DNA from: Hydrangea macrophylla
Lineage: Eukaryota > Streptophyta > Magnoliopsida > Cornales > Hydrangeaceae
Direction of reading: 5' to 3'
DNA: 64,000 nucleotides
Assembly: GCA_033977485.1 (NCBI GenBank)
Contig: CM066991.1
Coordinates: forward strand, 57,035,350 to 57,099,349
Below, piece after piece: positions 1 to 11,042 of this stretch. Within the stretch, counting starts at the first letter, position 1. Each line of letters begins with the position of its first letter. Under the pieces are notes generated by a model, which was not told the origin of the DNA, made no database searches, and saw only the letters and a list, made by a program, of their open reading frames with translations. The translations under genes and the position numbers were made by a program.

Positions 1-525
1 TTCACCACATTGCACTCCTGCATTTCCCCCTCCGACTGTGTCTGAAATGCGGCGCTGACATTGTTCAGGTCTTGTTGTGCCAGGACACAAGTCACCGTTG
101 ATACTGTACCTTCCAAGGTATATCAAAAAGAGTAAAAACCTCCGTACTGTCTCTCCGATGGTATATTGGAACTCTCGTCAACGGACCCTCTTTGACTAAA
201 ACCCAGTCTTTGCATATAGATTCATGTAGAACCTTTCATAGGACTGTTCATTTATCTTTTCAGATAGGACAATGTGATATAACTGCTATACGCCCTGATG
301 GGATTACCTGCGCGGTGTAGACGCTTATGTGGCATAGAACAGAACCTCTTTCTTATGATTCCCAAGGCAATCACTCACATCTGATTACATTGAGTTGAAC
401 TGCCTAGGTATGATGACAAGGATGTCTGCTCCATGCTCACAAAGATATACACCGCAAACCTTGTTTGTTAGTCCTGAGACATAGGAGTATGAAAACTTGC
501 TAGACAGTATGATCACCATTATCAC
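1..525. other. No gene seen; probable retroelement interior
   Basis: I see no coding frame, tandem repeat or terminal repeat that I can name in this stretch. It lies upstream of a Tat/Ogre-type gag remnant and is most simply the 5' interior or leader of that element, but nothing in it proves this. Confidence 0.3.
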
Positions 526-1285
526 TTGTTGTCTTCATATATTTCTTCCAGAAACTCTGCCCAACTCATCAGGATATCCCTGTTTCTCCTAGAAACTCTG
601 TCCGAATCACCCAGATATCCTAGAAATCCCTATTTCTCCCCAGATTACCTAGAAATCTCAATTTCTTCCAGAAACTCCGATAACTTATGTCCCCCAGATA
701 TTCTTGCTTCCTCCAGAATACCCAGAAACCTCAATTTTTCTTAGAAACTCCGATATACTTGTTTCTCCCAGAAACTCTGTCCGACTTACCCAAATATACA
801 TGTTTTCCCAGAAGTTCTGTCCAAATCTCCTAGATCTCCCTAAATCCCAGCAACTCCGTCCAAACTTCCCAGAAATGTCTAGATGTACCAATTTCTCCCA
901 AAAACTCTGAGACATAATCAGTTTCTCCCAGAAACTCTGTCCAGTTTCTCAGAAATACCCGGATATAGACAGTTTCTCCCAAAAACTCTATCCAAATTTT
1001 CCAAAAATACCCATAGTACTTGTTTCTCCCAAAAAAACTCTGCCCAAATCACCCAGAAATGCCCAGATATACTTGTTTCTCCTAGAAACTCTATCCATAT
1101 TTCTCAGAAATACCCAAAATTCTAATTTCTCCTAGAAGCTCAGTCCAAATCAACCAGAAATCCCTATTTCTCCTAGAAACTCAAATAACTTCTAGAAATT
1201 TCTCTGAATCTTCCAAATTCATGTTTCTCCCAAAAACTCTGTCCAAAATTCCTGAAGTATCTCGAAAATCCCTGTTATCCCTTGG
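526..1285. repeat. Degenerate ~60-bp tandem array (TTTCTCCCAGAAACTCTGTCC core)
   Basis: About a dozen imperfect copies of a unit of roughly 60 bp follow each other. Each has a core close to TTTCTCCCAGAAACTCTGT, then a more variable part with CCCAGAAATACCCAGATATA-like text. Spacing varies and copies differ by many substitutions, so the array is old. It lies upstream of the gag remnant of the Tat-like element. The overlapping short open frames here only reflect the repeat and are not genes. Confidence 0.8.
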
Positions 1286-1654
1286 TGATTGTACTGGAAA
1301 GTAAGGTTAGCACACTCTGTATGGCTAGGATCTTATTTGTTTAACTGCTATCTGTTAAGAGTAGGGGCATCATATCGATTAGGGATTGCATCCGCATGCT
1401 TGTCTCATATGCATACACAATTCATGTCAGTTCGCATACACGCACATTCCGTCAGTCTCACACATGTCAGATGCATACGTATCATCATTCTCACCCATCT
1501 TGATCATTGTACAGAAGTTATATACTTACTATAACCGTCCTCGGTTCGCATCATTAAATCCTTCAAAATTCTGATCATCTCCTCCTGCTAGGAGTCCATA
1601 AGAAGTATTTTTTTTTGCACCTCTGTTAATTTGGGCTTTTACTTCTATTTACAG
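1286..1654. other. Non-coding; ends in a splice-acceptor-like tract
   Basis: No gene is recognised. The last 55 bases form a T-rich tract ending in ATTTACAG at 1647-1654, directly before the point where the gag frame opens. This looks like a plant 3' splice site, so a spliced leader intron is possible; the sequence alone cannot show use. Confidence 0.35.
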
Positions 1655-2454
1655 AAAACATAGCCCCGGGTAAGGACGCTATTGTACTTCCACTAATTCA
1701 TTGTCGTGATCACAGGCTAGCCAAGGCTATCATAAGCCTACCAATGGCCTATAAAGCTCTAGAAGATAAAGTGAACAAGCTGTAAATCACTGTTGAACAG
1801 CTAAGTTTAAGGATAAGCCGATTTGAGAAGATGGTGTAGAGCATCAATAAAGGGAAGTATGGGTTGTCTGATGCCGTCTATCCAAGCCCATTTCCACATC
1901 TAAATCCCTACTTGTATCCAAGCCCATACACTAGCCTTGGTAATCCTAGTCTATATCCAAACCCAAGAGCCACTCCAAGGACCCACTTGAACTCAAAGTT
2001 TAAAAAAGCCCGCAAACCAAGAACCTTTGCCAACCTGGGTATGCCGTTGTCCGTAATCCTTGATAACCTCATCAAAAAAGGGCACCTCCAACTCCTTCAG
2101 CCTCGTGCTGATATCCCTTCACCCAGCTGTGACGTGTCCAAATGTTGTGCCTACCACCAAGGCCCAGGCCACGACACCGACAGCTGCATGCGCCTTCGCC
2201 ATGATATCCAAGACCTCATCGATCAGAAAATCGTCAAGCCATCGCCCATCCAACCCTATGTCAACCAAAAAGCCTCTGGCTTTATCGAACCTAAAGCCCC
2301 TGGCTTCATCAAACCTAAAGCCCCTGGCTCATCTGTTCAAATGATCCCCTTCGCTGAGGCCCTTGAGTGTTGTACTTATGCAAGTGAAGTGGTGGTGTTT
2401 AGAACTTTTTCTAGCAAAACAAATAAGGTTGCTCTTTCAAAAAAAAATAAATAA
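1655..2454 (+). pseudogene. Tat/Ogre-type Ty3 retrotransposon Gag, C-terminal part (decayed)
   Basis: This is the C-terminal part of a Gag protein, which packages retroelement RNA in cytoplasmic particles. One frame runs from about 1655 to the TAA at 2452-2454. It encodes a short coiled-coil-like stretch (around LEDKVNKL), a Pro/Tyr-rich region, and a knuckle-like motif CCAYHQGPGHDTDSC followed by a RHDIQDLID helix, a combination typical of Tat/Ogre Gag. Two in-frame stops (TAA at 1783, TAG at 1837) are each explained by C-to-T change of a Gln codon. The capsid N-terminus is missing and no protease or RT follows, so the element was gag-only or has lost pol. The longest unbroken part begins at 1864. 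Confidence 0.7.
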
Positions 2455-3439
2455 GCGAGTCACCGTGGCACTCCAATTGAGACCGGGTCGAGTCTGTTCT
2501 ATGTTTTGAGGTCAAGTCTGTCTGTCATCGAGTTGTTATCGAGTAATGTAATCCCTCTCTTACTAATGGAATGAAATCTTGTTTTTCTTAATCTGATGTG
2601 TATAGTCAAAAGTGCATGAGTCGCTGAACTGAAAATGTCACTTTTTAAATTACCATGGATATTACTTTACTAATAAATTTTTGCAACAAAATAAAAAAGA
2701 ATCCTAAAAGGTCAAAGTCGATTTCACGCTGACACCGATGAAGAGCTGAGAATTGAATAGTCTTACTTTAAGAATTTAAAGATGCTTTTGCTCAAATCTT
2801 GAAAAGACATACTTGAGACTGATTTGGGGCTTGCCCAACACCCTTTCCACCATTTCAAAGCCTTGGGCCCAACCCAATTGTTAGCCATGCGAATCTGTGT
2901 GGACTTGGTCCTTGATGGTAGCCAAATACTTCATTGAGTTTCATCTCCACTTTCAAAAAAAAAAGAGAAAAAAAAGGAAGAAAAAAGAAAAGCTCGCTAG
3001 GGTGAAAACCCGAAAGGGCACCTAGGCAAAAGTTAGAGCTGAAAAAGGTGTTGATTTCCAAGATCTGACCTTCGCCAGTCAAAATGATGGAGAAAATAAA
3101 AGGAAGAAAATTTTGGTGATATAGAGAATTGTACACTTCAAAGGTACATCATGAGAACATGCCTAGATCACATTTCAAAAGGCTCAGAATGACCACAAAT
3201 AAATTTTGAGAACTGGCGTGCACATCCTGGAATTTCGAAATTGTGATCAAAAGATCTCACAAAAATCAACTACATGAAAAGTAAAATTGACTGGCTAGGC
3301 GAAAGTGAAAAGGATCAATCCTCAGAAAGAAAAGAAAAGAAAAGAAAAAAAAGGGAGATCAAAACTAAATCTTCTTATTCAAGGCTACCACAAGTGACCT
3401 AAGTTTGAACTTCTTTGACGATTGGTTTGAAAAACCCTC
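2455..3439. other. 3' untranslated region of the Tat-like element, proximal part
   Basis: No coding frame is supported. Purine-rich runs (2956-2990, 3330-3358) and one copy of a module reading GCTCGCTAGG..CCTAGGCAAAAGTTAGAG (2991-3035) occur; the same module returns at 3745-3870. I read this as post-gag non-coding DNA of the Tat-like element. Confidence 0.4.
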
Positions 3440-3725
3440 AACCAATTTCTTTCAAGCCTTGCCCTGAACTAAGCTTGACCTGATTCCCGCTCAAGGGATA
3501 CGTAGGCAACCGCATCGGTTCGGTCGACATCATTATAATCAAACCAATCTCTTTCAAGACCTTGCCTTGAACTACGCTCGACCTGATTCCCGCTCAGGGG
3601 ATACGTAGGCAACCGCATCGGTTCGGTTATCCCACCCACCTAAAAATCACCCCTCCTTCTTTCAAGGTCCTGGCCCGAACTACGTTGGATATGATCCCCA
3701 CTCGGGGGTACGTAGGCAGACTTTC
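3440..3725. repeat. Three ~100-bp modules with GGGATACGTAGGCA
   Basis: Three imperfect copies share CTTTCAAG.CCTTGCC.TGAACTA, then TGATTCCCGCTC and GG.ATACGTAGGCA. The first two add ACCGCATCGGTTCGGT. A single diverged copy with TTGGGATACGTAGGCAGC lies at 7850-7885, close to the polypurine tract. The shared motif argues that 3440 and 7885 belong to the same 3' untranslated region. Confidence 0.75.
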
Positions 3726-3739
3726 AAAAAGAAAAGAAG

Positions 3740-3870
3740 GATGGCTCGCTAGGTCGAAAATCTGAAAGGATGCCTAGGCAAAAATTAGAGCTAAATCCAA
3801 AGTGAGCAATAACAAAAGAGAGAAAAGAGCTCGCTAGGTCACCTCCCTAGTGCCTAGGCAAAAGTTATGA
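3740..3870. repeat. GCTCGCTAGG / CCTAGGCAAAA modules
   Basis: Two copies of a ~50-60-bp module beginning GCTCGCTAGGT and ending TGCCTAGGCAAAA.TTA are adjacent here, and a third lies at 2991-3035. They are part of the series of short repeats in the 3' untranslated region of the Tat-like element. Confidence 0.6.
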
Positions 3871-3904
3871 GCATTTGAGAGATTAAAGTCACGGTCCTTG
3901 CCTC

Positions 3905-4150
3905 AAGCCAGAAAATCACCTTCCACACTAGGGGAAAATTTTGGCCACCCGCCTCGTTTGCCTGAATTTTACTATCTACCCTTTATACAAGGGGCAAACT
4001 TCGGTCACCTACCTCGTTTGCCCAAAACCTCCAATAAACCATCATTCCAAACTAGGGGCAAACTTCGGTCACCCACCTCATTTGCCTATAAATTCCACTT
4101 CGCACACCTCAAACTAGGGGCAAACTCCGTTTGCCTAACACGATCCCTTC
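3905..4150. repeat. Tandem array, ~60-70-bp unit (GGGGCAAACTTCGGTCACC)
   Basis: Four copies of a unit built on ACTAGGGGCAAACTTCGGTC, ACC.ACCTCGTTTGCC and a variable tail follow one another. The last copy lacks the middle part. Substitutions are few in the core, so the array is younger than the one at 526-1285. Confidence 0.75.
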
Positions 4151-4671
4151 ACACCAAGGGCGAGTTTTCAAGTCACCAAGTTGTTTTGAAAATTTTGAAA
4201 TAGAGCTTCTTTTACTCTAAAAGCTAAGGCACTAATTCAAAGCACTTCCTAAGAGAAGTAGAAAATTGACTAGATCACTAAGGAGGAATTTTCAAAAATC
4301 ATATTTATCAGCAAAGTGCTACCATGTAAGATGAGGAGTGAACACAAAAGAGAAATGGTACATCGTTTATGACAAAACACATCAAGTTTTGACAAGACGA
4401 GCTTGTTTTATTTTGGTGTCAAATGTGTCATCCTCTTGCGCCGATGTCTGTCAGTTTTTGAGTCTGTCGTAGTCTCCAATGTGTAAGTCAACAGTGACTA
4501 ATAATGAACCTTTTAAATCAAGTTATAAAGAGCATTCCAATAACAATATAAGCAGGAGTACCAAACACCATTACTGCACCAGTCAAAACGTCAGCATGAG
4601 AAGTGTCCAAACTTAGGGCAAATGCAAATTTCATCCTTTTCCAAACCGCAAAAGTTAACCATCATCTCCTA
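4151..4671. other. Non-repetitive spacer inside the 3' untranslated region
   Basis: Nothing recognised: no coding frame, no tandem unit and no terminal repeat. It separates two arrays. Confidence 0.3.
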
Positions 4672-5130
4672 GCAACATAAGACCATGAGTGGCTGTTGAT
4701 CTTTCATCTTTCTTCATGCAACATAAGTCCATGAGTGGCTGTTGATGATCTTCTTTCATCCTGGCAACATAAGTCCATGAGTGGCTGTTGATGATCTTCC
4801 TTTCTCCTAGCAACATAAGACCATGAGTGGCTGTTGATCTTTCGTCTTTCTTCATGCAACATAAGTCCATGAGTGGCTGTTGATGATCTTCTTTCATCCT
4901 AGCAACATAAGTCCATGAGTGGCTGTTGATGATCTTCTTTCATCCTAGCAACATAAGTCCATGAGTGGCTGTTGATGATCTTCTTTCATCTGTGCAACAT
5001 AAGTCCATAAGTGGCTGTTGATCATCTTTCTTCATGCAACATAAGTCCATGAGTGGCCGTTGATGACCTTCCTTCATCCTAAAGCAACATAAGTCCATGA
5101 GTGACCGTTGATCACCCTCCTCTTTCAATA
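4672..5130. repeat. Ten-copy 46-bp satellite-like array
   Basis: GCAACATAAG starts copies at 4672, 4718, 4764, 4810, 4856, 4902, 4948, 4994, 5036 and 5084. Seven successive intervals are exactly 46 bp, then 42 and 48. The unit reads GCAACATAAGTCCATGAGTG, GCTGTTGATGATCTTC and TTTCATCCTA. Alternate copies share small variants (ATCTTTC versus GATGATC), hinting at a two-unit higher order. Because 46 is not a multiple of 3, each frame cycles over three units; the long minus-strand frames here are artefacts of the repeat. Confidence 0.92.
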
Positions 5131-5309
5131 TCAAAACCTTAACTGCCACAGACCATCTCCGTATCCCTCATCACAAATAGAATGATACCTTAACTCCCAT
5201 TCAATGGGCGTATTTCCTTCTTCCTAGCAGAGTGCATTATCCATTCTAGTGGCCCATTTCAGTCAAGATTGACAAGGTTTTATCCCCAGTAGGCATATCA
5301 ATTCATCAG

Positions 5310-5475
5310 TCCAATCCTGACAGACACAGTAGTTCATTGTTGACTCGTCATCTTGATTCGTACATCATTAGTTCAATCCATGACAGTCATAGTAGTTCAC
5401 TATCGACTCATCGTCTCGATTCATACATCGTCAGTCCAATCCTAACAGTCACAGTAGTTCACTGTCGACTCGTCA
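5310..5475. repeat. ~63-bp tandem repeat (CAGTAGTTCACTGTCGACTC)
   Basis: Nearly three copies of a unit with CAGTCACAGTAGTTCACTGT, CGACTCGTC, GATTCATACATC and AGTCCAATCC. It directly precedes the next array. Confidence 0.7.
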
Positions 5476-5486
5476 AATCTATTGTC

Positions 5487-5710
5487 ATCAGCCCTCTAGA
5501 TTGAGGCAAATCCTTCATCACCAGCCCTCTAGATTGAGGCAAATCTTTCATCATCAGCCCTCTAGATTAAGGCAAGTCATTTATCATCAGCCCTCTAGAT
5601 TGAGGTAAGTTTGTCAGCCCTCTAGATTGAGGCAAATCCTTTGTTGTCAGCCCTCTAGAATGAGGCAAAGCTTTCATTATAAACCCTCTGGGTTAGGGTA
5701 GGACTTCCAC
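5487..5710. repeat. ~33-bp tandem array (CAGCCCTCTAGATTGAGGCA)
   Basis: About seven copies of CAGCCCTCTAGATTGAGGCA with a short variable linker (AATCCTTCATCA and similar). The final copy has decayed to AACCCTCTGGGTTAGGGTAG. Confidence 0.8.
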
Positions 5711-6054
5711 ATCCATCAATCATTTTAGGGATTCCATGTCCATCAACTCCCATAGGCCCTAACTAGCTCTTTTAGATTGAGCATTACAAAATTTGATCAA
5801 CCACGAGAGATTCAGAGATGGATCCTAGTTCTCGGTCATTTCAATCAACCGTGGGAGATTTGGAGACGAATCCTGGATATAGTGCAGAAGTTAAAAGAGA
5901 TTCCTGAAGAATCCCCCACTATCCCTAGCAGAAGATAACAACAATCAGAACCAACTCTCAGGATCAGCCAACAATTGAAAGCACCGCCCGCAGTCAAATC
6001 ACCCCAATTCCCAGGGCAAGCACTGTCAATTCAAAATTCAAGGATCCGTGTTTG

Positions 6055-7500
6055 TTGGTATCGTGAGCTTCCTCGTTCCTTCATTTGAAATTATGAGCTT
6101 TCTCACTTATCGTGAGCTTCTTCACTTATCGTGAGCTTTCTCACTCCTTCGTCCGAAACCGTGAGCTTTCTCACTTATCGTGAGCTTCCTCACTCCTTTG
6201 TCCAAAACAGTGAGCTTTCTCAATTATCATGAGCTTCCTCATTCTTTCATCCAAAACCGTGAGCTTTCTCACTTATCGTGAGCTTCCTCACTCCTTTACC
6301 CAAAATGGTGATCTTTCTCAATTATCATGAGTTTTCTCACTCCTTTACCCAAAATTATGAGCTTCCTCACTCCTTCTTCCGAAACCTTGAGCTTTCTCAA
6401 TTATCATGAGCTTCCTCATTACTTCGTCCAAAACCGTGAGCTTCCTCACTCCTTTACCCAAAATCATGAGCTTTCTTACTTATTGTGAGCTTCCTCATTC
6501 CTTCGTTCGAAATTATAAGCTTTCTAACTTATCGTGAGCTTCATCACTCCTTTTTCCAAAATCATGAGCTTCTTCCCCGCTCAATTTTTGTGAGCTTCGT
6601 GAGCTTTCTCACATGTTAACTATAATGAGCTCCTCACTTATCGTAAGCTTCCTCACTCATTTGTCCAAAATCATGAATCCCTCTCACCTACCTATTGATT
6701 ATTGTGAGCTTACTTACCTGTCGCTTATCGTAAGCTTTCTCACCTATCACGAGCTTCCTCAATCCTCTGTCCAATATCATGAGCTTCCTCACCAACTCAA
6801 CTATCATGAGCTTTCTCACTCCTCTATCCAAAATCATGAGCTTCCTCACCAAACAAGTATCATGAGCTTCCTCACCAACTCAGCTATCGTGAGCTTCCTC
6901 ACTCCTTTGTCCAAAATCATGAGCTTCCTCACCAAACAATTATCATAAGCTTCCTCACCAACTCAGCTATCGTGAGCTTCCTCACTCCTTTGTCCAAAAC
7001 CATGAGCTTCCTCACCAAATAATTATCATGAGCTTCCTCACCAACTCAACTATCGAACTTCCTCACCAAACAATTATCATGAGCTTCCTCACCAACTCAG
7101 CTATCAAACTTTCTCACCAAACAATTATCATGAGATTTCCTCGCCAACTCAGCTATCGTGAGCTTCCTCACTCCTCTGTCCAAAATCATGAGCTTCCTCA
7201 CTAACTCAGCTATCGTGAGCTTCCTCACTCCTCTGTCCAAAATCATAAGCTTCCTCACTAACTCAACTATCGTGAGCTTCCTCACTCCTCTGTCCAAGAT
7301 CATAAGCTTCATCACCACTCAGTTACCGTGAACTTCCTCACTCCCTCGTCCAAAATCGTGGGCTTCCTCCCCATTCAATTTTCGTGAGCTTTCTTACTCA
7401 TCGTGAGCGTTCTCACTTCTCAGTTATCATGAACCCCTTTACCTACCTATCAGATATCGTGAGCCTACTCACATGTCGATTATCGTGAGCTCCCTCACCT
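6055..7500. repeat. 1.45-kb satellite-like array with a GTGAGCTTCCTCAC hairpin core
   Basis: Dozens of copies of GTGAGCTTCCTCAC or ATGAGCTTTCTCAC alternate with spacers such as TCCTTTGTCCAAAATC and CAACTCAGCTATC. The core can pair with itself (GTGAG with CTCAC around a 4-base loop). Early copies are spaced about 24-48 bp. From about 7130 to 7320 a 60-bp higher-order unit (Gln/Ala-free frame on the minus strand) appears, which leaves a long minus-strand frame open; it is not a gene. It is the longest array in the 3' untranslated region of the Tat-like element. Confidence 0.92.
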
Positions 7501-8047
7501 ATCGGTCATCTTCAATTGCCATTCTCAAGGACCCCACATATGGTCCCTTTCATTCACGAAGCACGCTTCCCGTAATTTAAGAAGTTTACCCTAAGACCCA
7601 GAGTCTTCAACCTTGGTATCCCTATCCGGGTCAATAACTGCATCATAGTCAAAAACACTAGCACAATATAAGATCACTCAGAGTGGCACATACCCCACAA
7701 CACCAGCTCATACTAGGATCAGAACACTAGACATGATAGGACTCAGGACATAATTCATATCGCATCCATGCATTGCATATCACTCTTATAGCATAGCATC
7801 TTCCAGATTGTTGTGTATGTGTATGTGTGATTTATTCCTTTGTGCCCGGTACTACGTCCTGGTCTGATTCCCCTTGGGATACGTAGGCAGCTCATGTAGA
7901 GCACGACCAACATTGACCTCAGCATCATGTTTTTCATCATTGCATCTTTGCAACGCTTTTATCCTAAATCTATAGCCTCCAAAAAGACCTGTCTCTTCAA
8001 AGCTTTGGCACTCGCTTGCGATATGCGTTGCCTCGCAAGTTTATGCC
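7501..8047. other. Distal 3' untranslated region of the Tat-like element
   Basis: Non-coding. It contains one diverged copy of the GGGATACGTAGGCA module (around 7850-7885) and runs to the polypurine tract. No gene seen. Confidence 0.5.
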
Positions 8048-8060
8048 AAAGAGGGAAAAC
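8048..8060 (+). other. Polypurine tract of the Tat-like element
   Basis: AAAGAGGGAAAAC directly precedes the LTR start TGTAGACACC. This is the usual plus-strand DNA priming site and shows that the LTR to the right is a 3' LTR of a plus-oriented element. Confidence 0.8.
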
Positions 8061-8254
8061 TGTAGACACCCCATTTTGTCGGCTATCAGATTTAGGAGAC
8101 CCATAGCTTGGTGGTTCACAATGATCGAAAAAGACTCAAAAGGACTCCTGGAAGTTAGTTATATTTCTCAAAATGCTCAGAATGACCAAAATACCCCTGA
8201 AAGCCCGAAAACTCCCAGATTTGGACCAAAAGTTTTGGAAACATGCTATGTCGT

Positions 8255-8560
8255 AAGAAAATTAAGAAAATGAGTTTTTAAGTAAAATCAGATGAAATCG
8301 TCAGCTCCCAGAGACCCCCGGAAGTTCCCAGAAAGTCCCCGTTGACCGTTTGACCAAGGTTTGACCAAGTTTGACCAAGTTTGACCAAAATAGTCTAAAT
8401 TCACCGAGATCATTCTAGATCATGTGGAAAGTATTAAAATGAGTTTTAAAAGAAGATCGCACGAAAACGTCAACTCCTGGAAGCTCCCAGAAGTTCCCAG
8501 AACTTCTCAGGAATCCCAGGTTTGACCAGTTTGACCAAAATTTGACTTTGAAGCCGGAGC
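8255..8560 (+). repeat. ~180-bp duplication inside the Tat LTR U3
   Basis: Two neighbouring blocks (about 8265-8395 and 8440-8560) share AAAATGAGTTTT, a CGTCA.CTCC.G segment, GAAGTTCCCAGAA and runs of TTTGACCA. They are an old tandem duplication in the LTR upstream of the promoter. Confidence 0.55.
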
Positions 8561-9046
8561 ACTGTAACAATTTTCAAACATTTTTTATGGATACTAGAGG
8601 TCAATAGCTTTCCGACGGTATATCGCACATAATGTTTGGATTTCAAATGAATCTATTATGAATTTTTGAAGGTGGAAAAGGCGATCAAATCGGCTTTTAT
8701 CGCGAATACCGCAAAACTTTTCAAAGTAACCTATCTCCAAACTATTCTTAATGTAAAGTAGACTCCATTACCTTTCCAATAGTATATCACAACCTCAATT
8801 TGGAGTTTGTATGCATTTTCTGTGAATTTCGGACGAAATAGGGTCTTTTCGCGAATACCGAAACCTCTGGGGGCCTAAATACAATTTTCTGGGCACATGA
8901 GGAGCAGTGCCGCGGTGCCACTGGGCCACTGCCATGGAGGCACATGGCCAGTGCTGCGACGGCACTCAACCCTCGCAGTTTTATGTTCACAGTTGTTTGG
9001 GACCAATGGGAGTACTTCTAAATCCCCAAAACCTCCCCAAATTGGC

Positions 9047-9057
9047 CTATATAAACC
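9047..9057 (+). promoter_or_regulatory. LTR TATA box
   Basis: CCTATATAAAC in a GC-richer setting about 990 bp into the LTR fits an RNA polymerase II TATA box; the transcript start would lie about 30 bp downstream. Confidence 0.6.
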
Positions 9058-11036
9058 CCCCATCGCTCTTCATTTTGGGGGGGCCAAGTGCAAAGTCCAT
9101 AGAAGTTGTAGAGAGAAAGAAAGATAGAGATAGGTTTAGAAGAAGGAAAGGGAGCTTCTCTCATTGATTTTCTATAAGAAAGTGAGTTTTAATCTTGTTT
9201 TCTTCCATTACCTCTCTTATACTTCACATTCCAAATACTCCCCAATCACCATTCTTGAGCATTCTTGAGTTAGGAAGGTACTTCCATGTCCAATGTCAAT
9301 ATCTATGAATGAAACACCAAGCTACAAGTCCAATATCACATTGATTGTCATCTATTGATTGCTATTAACTTGCTTGTTTATATATATGTTCATCTCATCT
9401 TACCTCATTTTTTTTTATTTTTCTTTATTTACTTACTTGTTCTTCATCATTTAAATGATGACATGAAGTTTGAAGTGAGTGAATCCTTATGGATAGTAGC
9501 TCTTGACCTTAAAAACATGTTTAATAGATGATGATTATAACTTCAATGCCTCCAAGGTATCCTTGAAGTTATGTTCAAAATAAAAATGAATCTCTCCAAT
9601 AATATTGGGGGTTCTTGATGATGAGTTTGATGTTGATATTCCAAGAGGTTATAATCTCTATTTGATGTTGAAAATCTACTTTCAAAACCTCTATTTCAAA
9701 ACCCCTCTCAATCCCTCTTATTTTGATCTCAAGAAGGAAAACTCTAGTTTTTCTCAAAATCTTCCAAACAGTGAGTCAAAACAGTGAGTGATCCGAGTTC
9801 AAAGATTTCTCTAGAACTCAATACTCAATGTATGGATGCAAGACCACTTGGAAAGTCTTCCTAACTCATTAGAAAACACCCATGATTTTTGGTTTGACTT
9901 TGAAATACTTGGAAGGGTTCCATTTAGGCCCAAACATTCACTCCAGATATTCAGCCTTTACTGTAACAACATCTTGGTTGACTTTCAACTTGTTTTACAG
10001 AAAACATTTCCAAAAGGGGTGGTCCCAAATTATTGTTTCCTTTAACTTCAATGTCTTAGGGAACCTTCTGTATAATATGGGCCCCTAGATCATTTGTGTT
10101 CATTTTCTAAGATTTTTTGACATTTCAGTCGACAGTACGAACTCTGTTTCTGAGTAACCTCTATTTGTTATATGATTTATCTCAATATGTGATAGTTATT
10201 AAATATTGGCTTTTTGGGTTGTGTTCTAGACATAATAAGAAAGATCACCATAAAAAAGCATGCATTGAAAACATTCCTAACCCCTCTTTTTCATTTTCAT
10301 AAGATCGTGTTACTGTTCTGTCTACTATTCACAGCAAGCACACTTTTACTTTCCCCCTTTGATTTGATGCTTACATGCACTCCAAATTAGCTCATGTCTT
10401 AGAAAGTAGTTTATACTACATTTGTACATATCCCATGATAATTTCATTCATTCATTCATACACATTCTAGACTTCTAAGTCATGCTAGGAATCCATGAAC
10501 ATAAAACACACTACAACCTTGGCACATTCTAGATACATACATTGCATCCATGCAAGATTTGGGGCTTTCATGGCTCCTAATCTAAGAAGATCATAAGGAA
10601 TGAATTTGTTCGCACGTACATGCTTCCCCCTCGATCCAATCTTCCTTTCTCATCCATTCCGGGGATTGAGAGGTCTTCTTTTCTCGAAGATTAACATGCA
10701 TCATAATAGCTTGCTAAGCATATTTTGATTTCTTTGATTATTTGTTTCAAGAACAATTCATGTCCCCTTTAGATTAGGGAAACTTAATTACTTGATACGT
10801 GATTAGACAATTTTTCCTAGGTTTATTAGTGTGATCTTTCACTATACATTGTATGATATTTGGCTTAGATCTTATGAATGATATCTTCTCTTTAGATCTT
10901 CCATTTCAAATTTTCTTATGTGATGTAATGTACTATCATAGTATTAATTGTTGAACCAAACATAGTATAAGATGAGTTTTTGGATGCTAATTGAGGCCCG
11001 TCGAAAGACGGGGCGAGTTGAGTGTGTTTTAGTCGC

Positions 11037-11042
11037 AATAAA
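11037..11042 (+). terminator. Possible LTR polyadenylation signal
   Basis: AATAAA lies in the last part of the LTR, downstream of the TATA box. Position and orientation suit 3' end formation, but plant signals are loose. Confidence 0.35.

Noticed and set aside
4672..5130. CRISPR-like array
   Set aside because: Repeats are contiguous, spacers are not unique, and the setting is a plant retrotransposon.
4655..5149. Long minus-strand open frames with repeated peptide (MDLCC..)
   Set aside because: They are translations of the 46-bp array; the peptide repeats because the DNA repeats, and there is no start context or domain.
7097..7318. Minus-strand frame of 20-residue peptide repeats
   Set aside because: Open only because the local higher-order unit is 60 bp, a multiple of three, inside a 3' untranslated array.
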